Assembly: GCA_038210375.1 (NCBI GenBank)
Contig: JBBQWT010000002.1
Span: 1 to 64,000 of the forward strand
DNA length: 64,000 nt
Reading direction: 5' to 3'
From: JBBQWT01 sp038210375
GTDB taxonomy: Bacteria > Acidobacteriota > Terriglobia > Terriglobales > Acidobacteriaceae
Shown here: piece by piece, positions 9,739 through 18,331 of the stretch
Position numbering within the stretch: position 1 is the stretch's first letter
Layout: the number at the start of each line of letters is the position of its first letter
The notes under the pieces: model-generated
The model's input: only the letters and a program-made list of their open reading frames with translations
What the model was told of the DNA's origin: nothing
Databases searched by the model: none
Program-made: the position numbers and the translations under genes

Positions 9739-10965
9739 TTACGAATGGTCGACTCCCCCTGTGGCGGCGACGGCTTCGGGGCCCGCTGATGCAGCTACTG
9801 CCATCTTCGAGGAGATGACTTGTACCGGAGAACCCATGGTCAGGCTCTTTTCCTGGCCGCCGGTGACGCCTCGCCGGGCGCCGCTGATTTTGGCAAAAAG
9901 AGTCAAGGCCTGCGCCGTTACCTGGTCCATGTTGTAGTACTTGTAAGTCGCCAGGCGACCGACGAAATACACCCCGCTGGCCCTGTCCGCCAGGGCCTTG
10001 TATTTCTTGTACAACTCCGCGTTCTCCGGGCGCGGCACAGGGTAGTACGGGTCACCTTCATTGCGAGGAAACTCGTATACGATGCTGGTCTTGGCATGTT
10101 CCTGCCCGGTCAGATATTTGAATTCTGTAATCCTCGTGAACAAGTTGTCGTTGGGATAATTCACTACCGGCGCCGGCTGGTACACGCTGGTATTGACGGT
10201 TTCGTGCTTGAACTCCAGCGAGCGGTAAGGCAGCTTGCCATACCGGTAATCGAAATAAGAATCGATCGGCCCGGTGTAAATCATTTCCTTGAACGGAATC
10301 ATCGATTCGATCTCACGATAGTCGGTGTTCAACATTATTTTGATGTTCGGATGGTCCAGCATCTTCTCGAACATGCGGGTGTACCCGTGCAGCGGCATGG
10401 CCTGGTAACTGTCGGTGAAGTAGCGGTCATCGCGATTAGTTCGCACCGGCACCCGCGAGGTTACGCTGGCATCGAGTTCGGATGGATCCAGGCCCCACTG
10501 CTTCCTCGTATATCCCCGGAAAAATTTCTCGTAAAGCTCCCGCCCTACCTTGCTGACCACCACATCTTCTGAGGTCTTCACCGTTTCAATGGGCTCGGCC
10601 ACCGAAGCGAAGAATTCTTTCACCTGGAAAGCGGTCAGATTCAGTCCGTACAACTTGTTGATGGTGTCAAGATTGATGGGAATAGGCAGCATCTGCCCGT
10701 CAACGTGGGCCAGGACCCGATGCTGGTAGGAGCGCCACTCGGTAAACCGTGACAGATATTCAAACACTTCGCGAGACGAGGTATGAAAAATGTGAGGACC
10801 ATACTTGTGCACCAGGATGCCGTCGTCGTTATAAAAGTCATAAGCGTTGCCGCCGATGTGAGGCCTCTTATCAACAATCAAAACTTTTTTATCCATGGCA
10901 TTGGCCAGGCGTTCGGCGAGAACACTACCCGCGTATCCCGCACCCACGATCAAGTAATCGAACAT
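9739..10965 (-). CDS. glf: UDP-galactopyranose mutase
   Basis: Flavoenzyme that converts UDP-galactopyranose to UDP-galactofuranose, the donor for galactofuranose-containing surface glycans. It has 408 residues. The N-terminus MFDYLIVGAGYAGSVLAERL is the FAD-binding fold. Family blocks follow: HIGGNAYDFYNDDGILVHKY, GPHIFHT, YTGPIDSYFDYRYGKLPYRS and YEFPRNEGDPYYPVPRPENA. The C-terminal 30 residues (Ala/Gly/Ser-rich) look like an unstructured extension. A GAGAGG-like site precedes the ATG. It lies between a glycosyltransferase gene and the hydrolase/reductase fusion on the same strand, which strongly suggests a galactofuranose polymer pathway. Confidence 0.96.
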   Translation of the reverse strand: MFDYLIVGAGYAGSVLAERLANAMDKKVLIVDKRPHIGGNAYDFYNDDGILVHKYGPHIFHTSSREVFEYLSRFTEWRSYQHRVLAHVDGQMLPIPINLDTINKLYGLNLTAFQVKEFFASVAEPIETVKTSEDVVVSKVGRELYEKFFRGYTRKQWGLDPSELDASVTSRVPVRTNRDDRYFTDSYQAMPLHGYTRMFEKMLDHPNIKIMLNTDYREIESMIPFKEMIYTGPIDSYFDYRYGKLPYRSLEFKHETVNTSVYQPAPVVNYPNDNLFTRITEFKYLTGQEHAKTSIVYEFPRNEGDPYYPVPRPENAELYKKYKALADRASGVYFVGRLATYKYYNMDQVTAQALTLFAKISGARRGVTGGQEKSLTMGSPVQVISSKMAVAASAGPEAVAATGGVDHS

Positions 10966-11017
10966 GTGACAATCCTCTCTGCTACTTTTGTTGCTTTTTA
11001 ATTAATGCGGAGTGATC

Positions 11018-12247
11018 TCAGGCGGCGGTGGTCCGGGAATGCCGGCGCTGCATTTTGTCGTCCATCAAGTCCTGCATGCGCCGCCAGGTGCGGTCCCACG
11101 AATCCTGCCCTAGAACGGCATCAACCGTTCGCAGGCGCAGCTGGCTGTCTTCCTGGAGCGCGGATTCAACCGCTTCGATGAATTCGGGAGCGCTATCCGC
11201 GATGTGCACCAGTCCAGCCTCGCCATACGAGCGCACAACATCGCGTATGGACGTGGAGACGACCGGACGGCCTGCGGCCAAGTATTCGGGAGTCTTGGTG
11301 GGGCTGATGAATTTCGTGGATTCGTTACGCGCAAAAGGCATGATGGCGACATCCCACCCCGCAAGATATGCCGGCAGATCCTTGTAACTTTTCTTGCCGA
11401 GGTAATGAATGTTTTCCCGTTTAGGCAATAGATCCGGGTCAACCTTGACCACTGGTCCAATGACCACCAGGTGCCAGTCGGGGCGCGCAGCCGCAACTTG
11501 ATCCAATAATTCCAGGTCCATGCGTTCATCCACCACCCCAAAGAAGCCCAGGCGGGGATGGGGAATGCCCGCTTGATCTTCACGGTCCGCGGACTGTTTT
11601 CGGGCTTGCGCAAAATGCACCGCGTCAATGCTTGAGGGAAAGGCATAGATGTGCGGATGCTGGTGCTGCTTGGCCTCATACAGGCTGACGCCGCCTGTGA
11701 ACACCAGGTCTGCCCATTTCATCAGATCCGATTCCCGCTCCCTCATCATGGTCGGTGCGCCCTTGAAAGCCGATAGTTCATCCATGCAGTCGTAAATCAC
11801 CAGGGTAGGGTGCAGGTGTCTGGTCCACGCCAGCGCCATGGGGGTATAAAACCACAAAATGGGACTATGAATATTGTGTTCAGACATCAGCAGGTCCAGC
11901 ATCACCTTCAGCATTGCATCCACCGTCCCATCGGACTGGGCCGACGGCGGAAGATGGGGCACGACCACTAGTACATTCATATCGCGCGGCGTCACATCGA
12001 GATATGCATTCTCGGCGTCGAAAATGGGCTCTTCCACAAAAAATACTCGCGATTCCTGAGCGAAACGCGTCAACAAGTGCTGCGGCCGCTGATAAACGAA
12101 ATCCCATCTCAAATGCGAAAGACAGAGAACGTCATGCCTCTTCCTGGCCACTTCCGTGCTGCCACGCAGCGACCGGAGGCTGACTCGTGCGGAGGGGTCC
12201 GATGCCTTGGAACTGAGCGGTTCTCCCAATTCTGGTGGAATTGCCAT
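11018..12247 (-). CDS. Glycosyltransferase, GT4-like
   Basis: A 409-residue GT-B-fold glycosyltransferase. The N-terminal half contains the block SHLRWDFVYQRPQHLLTRFA, common in transferases found beside glf. The C-terminal half has the donor-binding region IMPFARNESTKFISPTKTPE, then YLAAGRPVVSTSI, a recognisable GT4-type nucleotide-sugar site. The first 40 residues are a poorly conserved extension. AGGAGA lies 6 nt before the ATG. It is the first gene of the cassette GT-glf-fusion-GH2, so it may transfer galactofuranose or prime the same glycan; the acceptor is unknown. Confidence 0.88.
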   Translation of the reverse strand: MAIPPELGEPLSSKASDPSARVSLRSLRGSTEVARKRHDVLCLSHLRWDFVYQRPQHLLTRFAQESRVFFVEEPIFDAENAYLDVTPRDMNVLVVVPHLPPSAQSDGTVDAMLKVMLDLLMSEHNIHSPILWFYTPMALAWTRHLHPTLVIYDCMDELSAFKGAPTMMRERESDLMKWADLVFTGGVSLYEAKQHQHPHIYAFPSSIDAVHFAQARKQSADREDQAGIPHPRLGFFGVVDERMDLELLDQVAAARPDWHLVVIGPVVKVDPDLLPKRENIHYLGKKSYKDLPAYLAGWDVAIMPFARNESTKFISPTKTPEYLAAGRPVVSTSIRDVVRSYGEAGLVHIADSAPEFIEAVESALQEDSQLRLRTVDAVLGQDSWDRTWRRMQDLMDDKMQRRHSRTTAA

Positions 12248-12761
12248 ACTTTTTCTCCTGAAATGAAGCTCGACAGTGCAGCCTTGGGTTGGCCGGCGCT
12301 CTTACCCTTTAGGGTTTGAGATGTTTTAGTAACCCCAACTGTTGCCTCTTGCAGTGCCGGCTGTCGCGCGACTTTCTCGTGCCGGGGAAATCCCCTCCGC
12401 TTGCCCATTTGAGCTAACGGATCGGAACACTTACTTGGTTAAGTCGCCGTCGGACCAGGCATTCAGAATCAGCTTGGGAAACAGCTTCGAAAATATCAAA
12501 CGCAGGAATATCGAGTCTGTACGCTCGCGAACTGAAAGAACTGGCCTGATTCCCCGCTAAAAATAAGGCTCGCGTGTAACCCCGGCATTCGATCGCCATA
12601 CGGATGCTAACGTACAGATAACATCCCCCGGCATCTATATAGTTGGATGATCAGGGTTATTTGTCCGGTGCAAAATTTGTAATCACGGCCGATCGGAGTG
12701 TGATTCCATCTGCACGGAGGGGCAGGGTTTCACCAGAGAGTCTGACCCGGGTGATTGATGA
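12248..12761 (+). other. Divergent intergenic region (514 bp) with a small inverted repeat
   Basis: No convincing gene lies between the minus-strand glycosyltransferase and the plus-strand Crp-family gene. The region must hold both promoters. AATCAC at 12681-12686 and GTGATT at 12700-12705 form a 6-bp inverted repeat with a 13-nt spacer, 57 nt before the regulator's start; it could be an operator or a weak hairpin. No riboswitch pattern was recognised. Confidence 0.35.
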
Positions 12762-13592
12762 ATGAAGACCAGTAAGCCAGCCAGGAAAGCTAATTCTCCC
12801 CGTGCGCAGGGCACTCCTCGTCCATCAAACGCGCTGCTGGAAAACTATTTACTGGAGTCGGCCCCGGCCAAAGCCCTGGAAGCCATGAAGCCGCATCTCC
12901 AGCATGTTCCTTTGTCCCTGGGACATCTGATCTATGCGCCCATGAAGCCCATCCGGGAGGTCTTTTTTCCCACGGCCGGTCTTATCTCCGTCGTAGCCAC
13001 AATGAAAGACGGCTCTACCATCGAAGTTGGGCTGGTAAGCAAGGACGGAATGGCGGGCGTTCCACTGCTGCTGGGCGTGGAGTTCATGCGCAATGAGGCG
13101 ATGGTCCAGATTGCCGGCAGCGGGTACACACTCAAAGCCGGAATTTTTACCCAGATCCTCAAGCAGTTTCCTGAATATCACCAGATGCTTCTGCGTTATG
13201 TCGACTCCCGCATGTCCCAGATGGCGATCACCGCGGCCTGCAATCGCCTTCATCATGTGGAAGAGCGCCTGGCACGCTGGCTGCTTTCGGTGAGCGACCG
13301 GGTCGAATCCGACAGCTTCTTTCTCACCCAGGAATTCGTGGCCACCATGTTGGGAGTGCGCCGCGCCGGCGTCACCTTGGCCGCGGGAATTTTACAGAAG
13401 GCCGGCTTGATTGATTATCGTCGCGGACGCATGCGCATTGTCGACCGCGAAAGATTGGAAGCCGCCGCGTGCGAATGTTATGAGGCGGGAAGGGCCGATC
13501 TCCTGGAGTTATATTCAGCGCAGGGAATGGCGCCATCCGGCGGGGCCCGCTCTTCGCGAGTAAAAGCTGATGCCGCCGGTCAGGCCGGATAG
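12762..13592 (+). CDS. Crp/Fnr family transcriptional regulator
   Basis: A 276-residue regulator. A 30-residue disordered N-terminus is followed by a cyclic-nucleotide-binding-like beta barrel (about 45-150; PIREVFFPTAGLISVVATMK, then GSTIEVGLVSKDGMAGVPLLLG) and a long dimer helix. A winged HTH follows (about 195-245; FFLTQEFVATMLGVRRAGVT, then ILQKAGLIDYRRGRMRI). It lacks the Fnr N-terminal Cys cluster, so an iron-sulfur oxygen sensor is unlikely. The ligand is unknown; the barrel type is the one often annotated simply as a Crp/Fnr-family regulator in soil bacteria. It is transcribed alone, divergently from the sugar cassette, which it could control. Confidence 0.9.
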   Translation: MKTSKPARKANSPRAQGTPRPSNALLENYLLESAPAKALEAMKPHLQHVPLSLGHLIYAPMKPIREVFFPTAGLISVVATMKDGSTIEVGLVSKDGMAGVPLLLGVEFMRNEAMVQIAGSGYTLKAGIFTQILKQFPEYHQMLLRYVDSRMSQMAITAACNRLHHVEERLARWLLSVSDRVESDSFFLTQEFVATMLGVRRAGVTLAAGILQKAGLIDYRRGRMRIVDRERLEAAACECYEAGRADLLELYSAQGMAPSGGARSSRVKADAAGQAG

Positions 13593-13658
13593 CTGTGCTA
13601 AAATCGAGTTCCGCCGGCAGGTCTTAAACTCCTCATCGCCCGCGTTGAAGCCAACTCT

Positions 13659-14636
13659 ATGTTCTTTAAGCTACGCTTTATCCCTGTCGTTTTGTTGCTG
13701 GCATTGGCTGCGAGTGCCCAGGTTCCCGTTCCCGCGAAACCCGGACAGCCTTCCGTAGCCGGTGCCGCGGCTCCGGCGGCCATCGCTCCGGCGACGCCTG
13801 TAGTCACCATCAACCTATGCAAGGCAGCTACGTCGCCCTCCCCCTCATGTAAAAAGATCATTACGCGCGAGGAATTTGACCGCGTACTCGCTACGGTGGC
13901 TCCCGAGGCCGGACCTGGCGCCCGGCGCTCTGTCGCTGCCAAGTATGTGCAGCTTCTCACTGCGGCCGCCGTCGCCGAACGAGGAGCGCTCGACAAGCAG
14001 CCGCTGGTCAAAACCAAATTGGAGCTTGCGCGGCTTAGCGTTCTGGCGGGCGCGCTGCAGGATGACGTAAAAAATAAAAGTGAGCCAGCAGCCCAAGAGC
14101 TCACCTCCTACTACCAGGGAAATCCCTCCCGGTTCGAACAGTTCACCATGCGCCGCCTCACCATCCCCACCCCGGTGCCGGCCGGATACAAATACCAGGG
14201 CGCCGCTATCACTGCCCACGATCTGGCTGACAAAATTCAAAAGCGAGCCGCGGCCGGCGAAGACTTTCAAAAGCTCCAATCGGAAGTATTGGGTAGCCCT
14301 GTTTCATCTTCGGGCGGCAGCGACCCCACCTCCGGTACTGTGACCCGCGGGGGTCTGCCCGCCGAATATGAAAATCGTGTGCTGGCTTTAAAACCGGGAC
14401 AGGTTTCCGACGCCATTCTGGAAGGCGCTAATTATGTCGTTTATAAAATGGTTGGCAATAAAACTGTGAGTTTTAACGAGGCCAAAGCGGCGATTACGGA
14501 AACACTTAGTAACTCGAAGATGCAGCAGTCGCTGCAGTTGATCCTGAACTCTTCATCCGCCGACTACAACGAGACGTATTTCGGGCCTGCGCCTCCCGCC
14601 GCTCGTCCGCCGGCCCCCAACCCGCCGTCGAAGTGA
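13659..14636 (+). CDS. Exported parvulin-type peptidyl-prolyl isomerase
   Basis: A 325-residue protein with a Sec signal peptide (residues 1-20, cleavage likely after AASA) and a Pro/Ala-rich linker. A SurA-like helical part with two Cys (VTINLCKAATSPSPSCKK) comes next. A PpiC rotamase domain follows at about 160-275 (RLTIPTPVPAGY, GLPAEYENRVLALKPGQVSD and YVVYKMV). The tail is Pro-rich. The likely role is folding or chaperoning exported proteins. It converges on menG with no gap (stop-to-stop). A second, larger member of the family lies at 19932-21902. Confidence 0.87.
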   Translation: MFFKLRFIPVVLLLALAASAQVPVPAKPGQPSVAGAAAPAAIAPATPVVTINLCKAATSPSPSCKKIITREEFDRVLATVAPEAGPGARRSVAAKYVQLLTAAAVAERGALDKQPLVKTKLELARLSVLAGALQDDVKNKSEPAAQELTSYYQGNPSRFEQFTMRRLTIPTPVPAGYKYQGAAITAHDLADKIQKRAAAGEDFQKLQSEVLGSPVSSSGGSDPTSGTVTRGGLPAEYENRVLALKPGQVSDAILEGANYVVYKMVGNKTVSFNEAKAAITETLSNSKMQQSLQLILNSSSADYNETYFGPAPPAARPPAPNPPSK

Positions 14637-15476
14637 TTACAGCGGCTTTGAAGCCGAATATAGGCCAGCGATTCCTCCGGTGTACGGGGTCCACTGAACC
14701 ATGGTGAAACCGGCGGATTCCATCTGGGCCCGCATTTCTCGCGGACTGGGAAAGCGGGCTACCGATGCGGGCAGGTAGGAGTAAGGTCCTTTGACCCCTC
14801 CCAGCACGGAGCCCACAGCCGGGAGAATCTTGCGAAAATAAAGTCCATACAGGATTCCCAGCCATCCATCCGGTTCACTAAACTCGAGAATTCCCATTTG
14901 GCCGCCCGGCCGAATGACGCGGAAAATCTCCCGCAATCCCGCATCGTAATTGGCAAGATTACGAAATCCGAACGCCGAAACTACCAGATCGAAATGGTGG
15001 CGCTCAAAGGGAAGATCCAGCGCGTCGGCCTCCAGCAACACAATATCCTCTGCGGCGATCTTGGATGACGCCCGCATTAGCATGGAATGCGCAAAATCAG
15101 CAGCCGTGATTGGCGATACCCGAGTTGTTGAAACTTGAATTGGCGGGTTCTGGGCTGGCGAAATCTGGACGGGCGAGACCTTCATCCTCCGCGCGGTAGA
15201 TTTTTTTCTGCGCCGGCTGAGCGCCATCGCCAGGTCGCCGGTGCCGCAGCACAGGTCAAGGATTTTTGCGTCGTGCCTGGCCAGCACCGGGGAAAACACG
15301 CTGGCCACTCGGTGCCACCAGATTCGATCTACGTTGCAGGAGAGAAGGTGATTCAACAGGTCATAATGCGGCGCAATCTCGTTGAACATCTTCCGCACCG
15401 CGGCGCTCGCGGATTTTTCATCGGTCGCGCCTTCCGGAGCCGCTCCCCGCGCAGCTTCGCGCTGTTTCATTCCCAT
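14637..15476 (-). CDS. menG: Demethylmenaquinone methyltransferase (UbiE/MenG) with an internal repeat insertion
   Basis: SAM-dependent C-methyltransferase for the last step of menaquinone (or ubiquinone) synthesis. About 279 residues from the ATG at 15476; upstream in-frame codons to 15563 would overlap aroB by 32 nt. Motifs are FNEIAPHYDLLNHLLSCNVD near the N-terminus, the SAM motif ILDLCCGTGDLAMAL, DALDLPF, VSAFGFRNLANYDAGLREIF, and RPGGQMGILEFSEP. Between SAM motif I and the second strand is an extra segment of about 30 residues built from five pentapeptides (VSPVQ, ISPAQ, NPPIQ, VSTTR, VSPIT), encoded by a 15-bp degenerate tandem repeat at 15105-15179. The insertion keeps the frame and the core motifs are intact, so the enzyme is probably active. 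It follows aroB closely. Confidence 0.93.
   Translation of the reverse strand: MGMKQREAARGAAPEGATDEKSASAAVRKMFNEIAPHYDLLNHLLSCNVDRIWWHRVASVFSPVLARHDAKILDLCCGTGDLAMALSRRRKKSTARRMKVSPVQISPAQNPPIQVSTTRVSPITAADFAHSMLMRASSKIAAEDIVLLEADALDLPFERHHFDLVVSAFGFRNLANYDAGLREIFRVIRPGGQMGILEFSEPDGWLGILYGLYFRKILPAVGSVLGGVKGPYSYLPASVARFPSPREMRAQMESAGFTMVQWTPYTGGIAGLYSASKPL
15105..15179 (-). repeat. 15-bp degenerate minisatellite (five units) inside menG
   Basis: Five consecutive 15-bp units at 15105, 15120, 15135, 15150 and 15165, read on the minus strand, encode the pentapeptides VSPVQ, ISPAQ, NPPIQ, VSTTR and VSPIT. The first two codons of each unit are alike (usually GTT/GTC/ATT then TCG/CCG). The length is a multiple of three, so the frame is kept. 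Confidence 0.75.
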
Positions 15477-15531
15477 CGGTAATTCCCGCGCTGCGGCGCC
15501 CCGGCTGCAGGATTGGTTGACCCTACGGTGG

Positions 15532-16662
15532 TCACAGGTCCCCCGACAGGCGCCGAATTTCATTCAGCGCGCTCACAACGGCTTCGCGCGGAATGCCCGT
15601 CGCCACTTCCACCTGCCCTATGCGCAGCGGCAGCACAAAGTGAACTTCTCCCCCCACTGCTTTCTTGTCGCTGGAAAGGCGTTTGATGATTCGATGGTGG
15701 GAAACCGCGAGGCTCGGCAGCGGACCGAGCGCCAGCACCGCCGAGATCATGTGATTGGCGTGCACCGGTTTCAAGCGATCTGTCAGGGACGCGATGAAGA
15801 CCGCTCCGATCATTCCCCACGCCACCGCCTCACCGTGCAGCAAAGTCTTGTATCCGGTCTCCGCTTCGAATGCGTGCCCTAGGGTGTGCCCGAAGTTCAA
15901 CACGCGCCGCAAGCCGCCTTCCCTTTCGTCAACCGCTACGATCTGGGCCTTCACCCGCACACACTCGGCGATCAGGTGTTCCAATGTCGCCGGGTGCCGG
16001 CTCAGCAGGCGTTCCCGGTATTGCTCGATGTAATTGAAGATTTTCTGATCGCGAATGATTCCATACTTTATGGCTTCGAATAATCCGGAGCGAAGTTCGC
16101 GGTCAGGGAGCGATTGCAACACTTCCGGGTCGATGAAAACTGCCAGCGGCTGTTGGAAGGCGCCCAGCAGGTTTTTTCCCGCCTTGAGGTTGACGCCAGT
16201 CTTGCCTCCCACCGAGGAATCGATCTGCGCCAGAAAAGTGGTGGGGACCTGTATGCATCCCACCCCGCGCATATACGAGGCCGCCAGAAAACCGGCAACA
16301 TCGCCCACTACGCCGCCCCCCAGCGCGATCACCACGGAGCTTCGGTCGGCGCCCAGCCTGGCAAGTTTTTCCGCCAGCCCTCCGACAGTGGATAGGGTCT
16401 TGTAGCGCTCTCCCTCTTCGATCTCTAAAAAATGAAAGTTCAGGCCTTCTTTGGCCAGCGATTGCCCCAGTTGGCCGCCCCACAACTTCCGAACTGTTGG
16501 GTTAGTGATCACGAACAGCCGCGACTCCGGGCGAGGGAGCAGCGGCGCCATCTGCGCTCCCACCTTGCGCAGCAACCCTGGCTCAATCAAGACCCTGCAG
16601 GTCAATTTTCCGCCGCTAATGGATATTCGCTTCAATCTAATTATCTTAAACCGTCTCCCCAA
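15532..16662 (-). CDS. aroB: 3-dehydroquinate synthase
   Basis: Second enzyme of the shikimate pathway; cyclises DAHP to 3-dehydroquinate using NAD+ and a divalent metal. It has 376 residues. Signature blocks are ALGGGVVGDVAGFLAASYMR, VPTTFLAQIDSSVGGKTGVN, LKAGKNLLGAFQQP, FEAIKYGIIRD and the metal-ligand helix LNFGHTLGHAFEAET. The annotated start is a TTG; another TTG nine codons downstream (16635) is possible, so the N-terminus is uncertain. It is divergent from nadB across 68 bp and precedes menG. Confidence 0.95.
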   Translation of the reverse strand: MGRRFKIIRLKRISISGGKLTCRVLIEPGLLRKVGAQMAPLLPRPESRLFVITNPTVRKLWGGQLGQSLAKEGLNFHFLEIEEGERYKTLSTVGGLAEKLARLGADRSSVVIALGGGVVGDVAGFLAASYMRGVGCIQVPTTFLAQIDSSVGGKTGVNLKAGKNLLGAFQQPLAVFIDPEVLQSLPDRELRSGLFEAIKYGIIRDQKIFNYIEQYRERLLSRHPATLEHLIAECVRVKAQIVAVDEREGGLRRVLNFGHTLGHAFEAETGYKTLLHGEAVAWGMIGAVFIASLTDRLKPVHANHMISAVLALGPLPSLAVSHHRIIKRLSSDKKAVGGEVHFVLPLRIGQVEVATGIPREAVVSALNEIRRLSGDL

Positions 16663-16730
16663 GCGGGACGCCGCCGTAATCCTTATCGTGGAGGCGGGAT
16701 GCTCGAAACCAGCGTGTTAACATTTTTGGC

Positions 16731-18311
16731 GTGAGCAATGTCCCCGCTTCCGTCGATTATGTTGTGGTAGGCGCGGGGATAGCCGGGCTCCGCGCCGCCG
16801 TCGAGCTGGCCAGTGCGGGCCAGGTGCTGGTGCTGGCCAAGAAGGAGTTTGCTGAATCAGCCACCCGATATGCCCAGGGCGGTATCGCCGTCGCACTCAG
16901 CGATGATGATGAAGTCGGCCTCCATTTGCAGGACACCATCGACGCCGGCGATGGGTTGGTCAATCGCGATGCCGCGCAAATCCTCGTCCAGGAAGGCCCA
17001 GCCCGCATTCAGGAGTTGATCGACTGGGGCACCGAATTTGATCGAGTGGGGTCGCGTCTGACCTTTACCCGTGAAGGCGCACATAGCCGCTCCCGCGTGC
17101 TGCACGCGCACGGAGATTCCACCGGCCAGGAAATTGGGCGCGCGCTCGCCGCCAGGGTTCGCGCCCTTCCCTCAGTTCTCTTCCGTGAGTTTGAATTTAC
17201 CGCTTCCCTGCTTATAGAAAATGGCGGCGTGGCCGGCGTGTCGGTGATTGGCCCCGAGGGTGATATTCATCAGGTGCACTGCAAGGCCGTGTTGCTGGCC
17301 ACCGGAGGCGCGGGCCAAGTGTATAGCAATACCACCAACCCTGGCGTGGCCACCGGCGATGGCGTCGCCATGGCTTTCCGGGTGGGAGCGCTCATCAGCG
17401 ACATGGAGTTCGTCCAATTCCATCCCACCGCTCTTTATTTAAAAGGCGCTCCTCATTTTCTGCTTTCCGAGGCGTTGCGCGGGGAAGGAGCCTTTCTTCG
17501 CAACGCCGAAACCATCCGGTTCATGCCCAGGTACCATCCCAATGCGGAACTTGCGCCCCGCGACGTGGTGGCGCGGGCCATCGCCCATGAACTGGAACTC
17601 AGCCGGGCGCGTGAGCCGGTGGTTTTTCTTGACCTTACCCACCTGAATGTGGCCACGCTGCCGCAGCGCTTTCCCCGCATCTATGCCACCTGCCTGCAGT
17701 ATGGAATCGATATTACGGTTGATCAAATTCCGGTACGGCCCGCAGCCCACTACGCCATGGGCGGAGTGAAAACCGATCTCCACGGGCAAACCAACCTGCC
17801 CGGGCTCTTCGCCGCGGGAGAGGTTGCGTGCACCGGGGTCCATGGCGCCAACCGTCTGGCCAGCAATTCCCTGCTTGAAGGCCTGGTGTTCGGCGCGCGC
17901 GCCGCCATCCGCATGAAAGAACCCGTGGATAAAGCCACTGCCCTTTCCGTACCCGCGGCCATCCCGCACAACGCTGCTCCCGGCAACGGGCCCTCAACCC
18001 CTGAACTGGGCGACTTGTTACGGACGATTCAGGAAGTGATGTGGAAATGCGTGGGTGTGGTGCGCAGCCGCGAGTCGCTGCAAGAAGCGGTATCGCGTCT
18101 CGAAGAAATTAAACAGCATTTGCCGGAAACCCAAAGCCGGGTCGCCTGCGAGACTCGGAACGTGCATCAGAATGCCGTCTTGATTGTCCGGTCGGCCCTG
18201 GCCCGCGAGGAAAGCCGCGGCGCCCATTACAGGACGGATTTTCCCGTACACGATGACGCGCACTTCAAAAAACACTCGGTGATTGCGGCCGGCGAGATTC
18301 GCTTTGAATAA
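16731..18311 (+). CDS. nadB: L-aspartate oxidase
   Basis: FAD enzyme that oxidises L-aspartate to iminoaspartate, the first step of de novo NAD synthesis. It has 526 residues with a GTG start. Motifs are the FAD-binding VVVGAGIAGLRAAVELA at the N-terminus, SATRYAQGGIAVALSDDDEV, FTREGAHSRSRVLHAHGDST, GGAGQVYSNTTNPGVATGDG, MEFVQFHPTALY and HGANRLASNSLLEGLVFGAR. A C-terminal helical domain ends RTDFP, as in succinate dehydrogenase relatives. The absence of sdh genes nearby and the AYAQGGIAV-type block favour NadB over SdhA. No nadA or nadC is in the window. Confidence 0.95.
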   Translation: MSNVPASVDYVVVGAGIAGLRAAVELASAGQVLVLAKKEFAESATRYAQGGIAVALSDDDEVGLHLQDTIDAGDGLVNRDAAQILVQEGPARIQELIDWGTEFDRVGSRLTFTREGAHSRSRVLHAHGDSTGQEIGRALAARVRALPSVLFREFEFTASLLIENGGVAGVSVIGPEGDIHQVHCKAVLLATGGAGQVYSNTTNPGVATGDGVAMAFRVGALISDMEFVQFHPTALYLKGAPHFLLSEALRGEGAFLRNAETIRFMPRYHPNAELAPRDVVARAIAHELELSRAREPVVFLDLTHLNVATLPQRFPRIYATCLQYGIDITVDQIPVRPAAHYAMGGVKTDLHGQTNLPGLFAAGEVACTGVHGANRLASNSLLEGLVFGARAAIRMKEPVDKATALSVPAAIPHNAAPGNGPSTPELGDLLRTIQEVMWKCVGVVRSRESLQEAVSRLEEIKQHLPETQSRVACETRNVHQNAVLIVRSALAREESRGAHYRTDFPVHDDAHFKKHSVIAAGEIRFE

Positions 18312-18331
18312 ACTGGCTTCCCCGAAGAAAT

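Noticed and set aside
14130..14150. GGTTCGAAC resembling a tRNA T-loop
   Set aside because: Lies inside the isomerase coding frame with no acceptor or anticodon stem around it.
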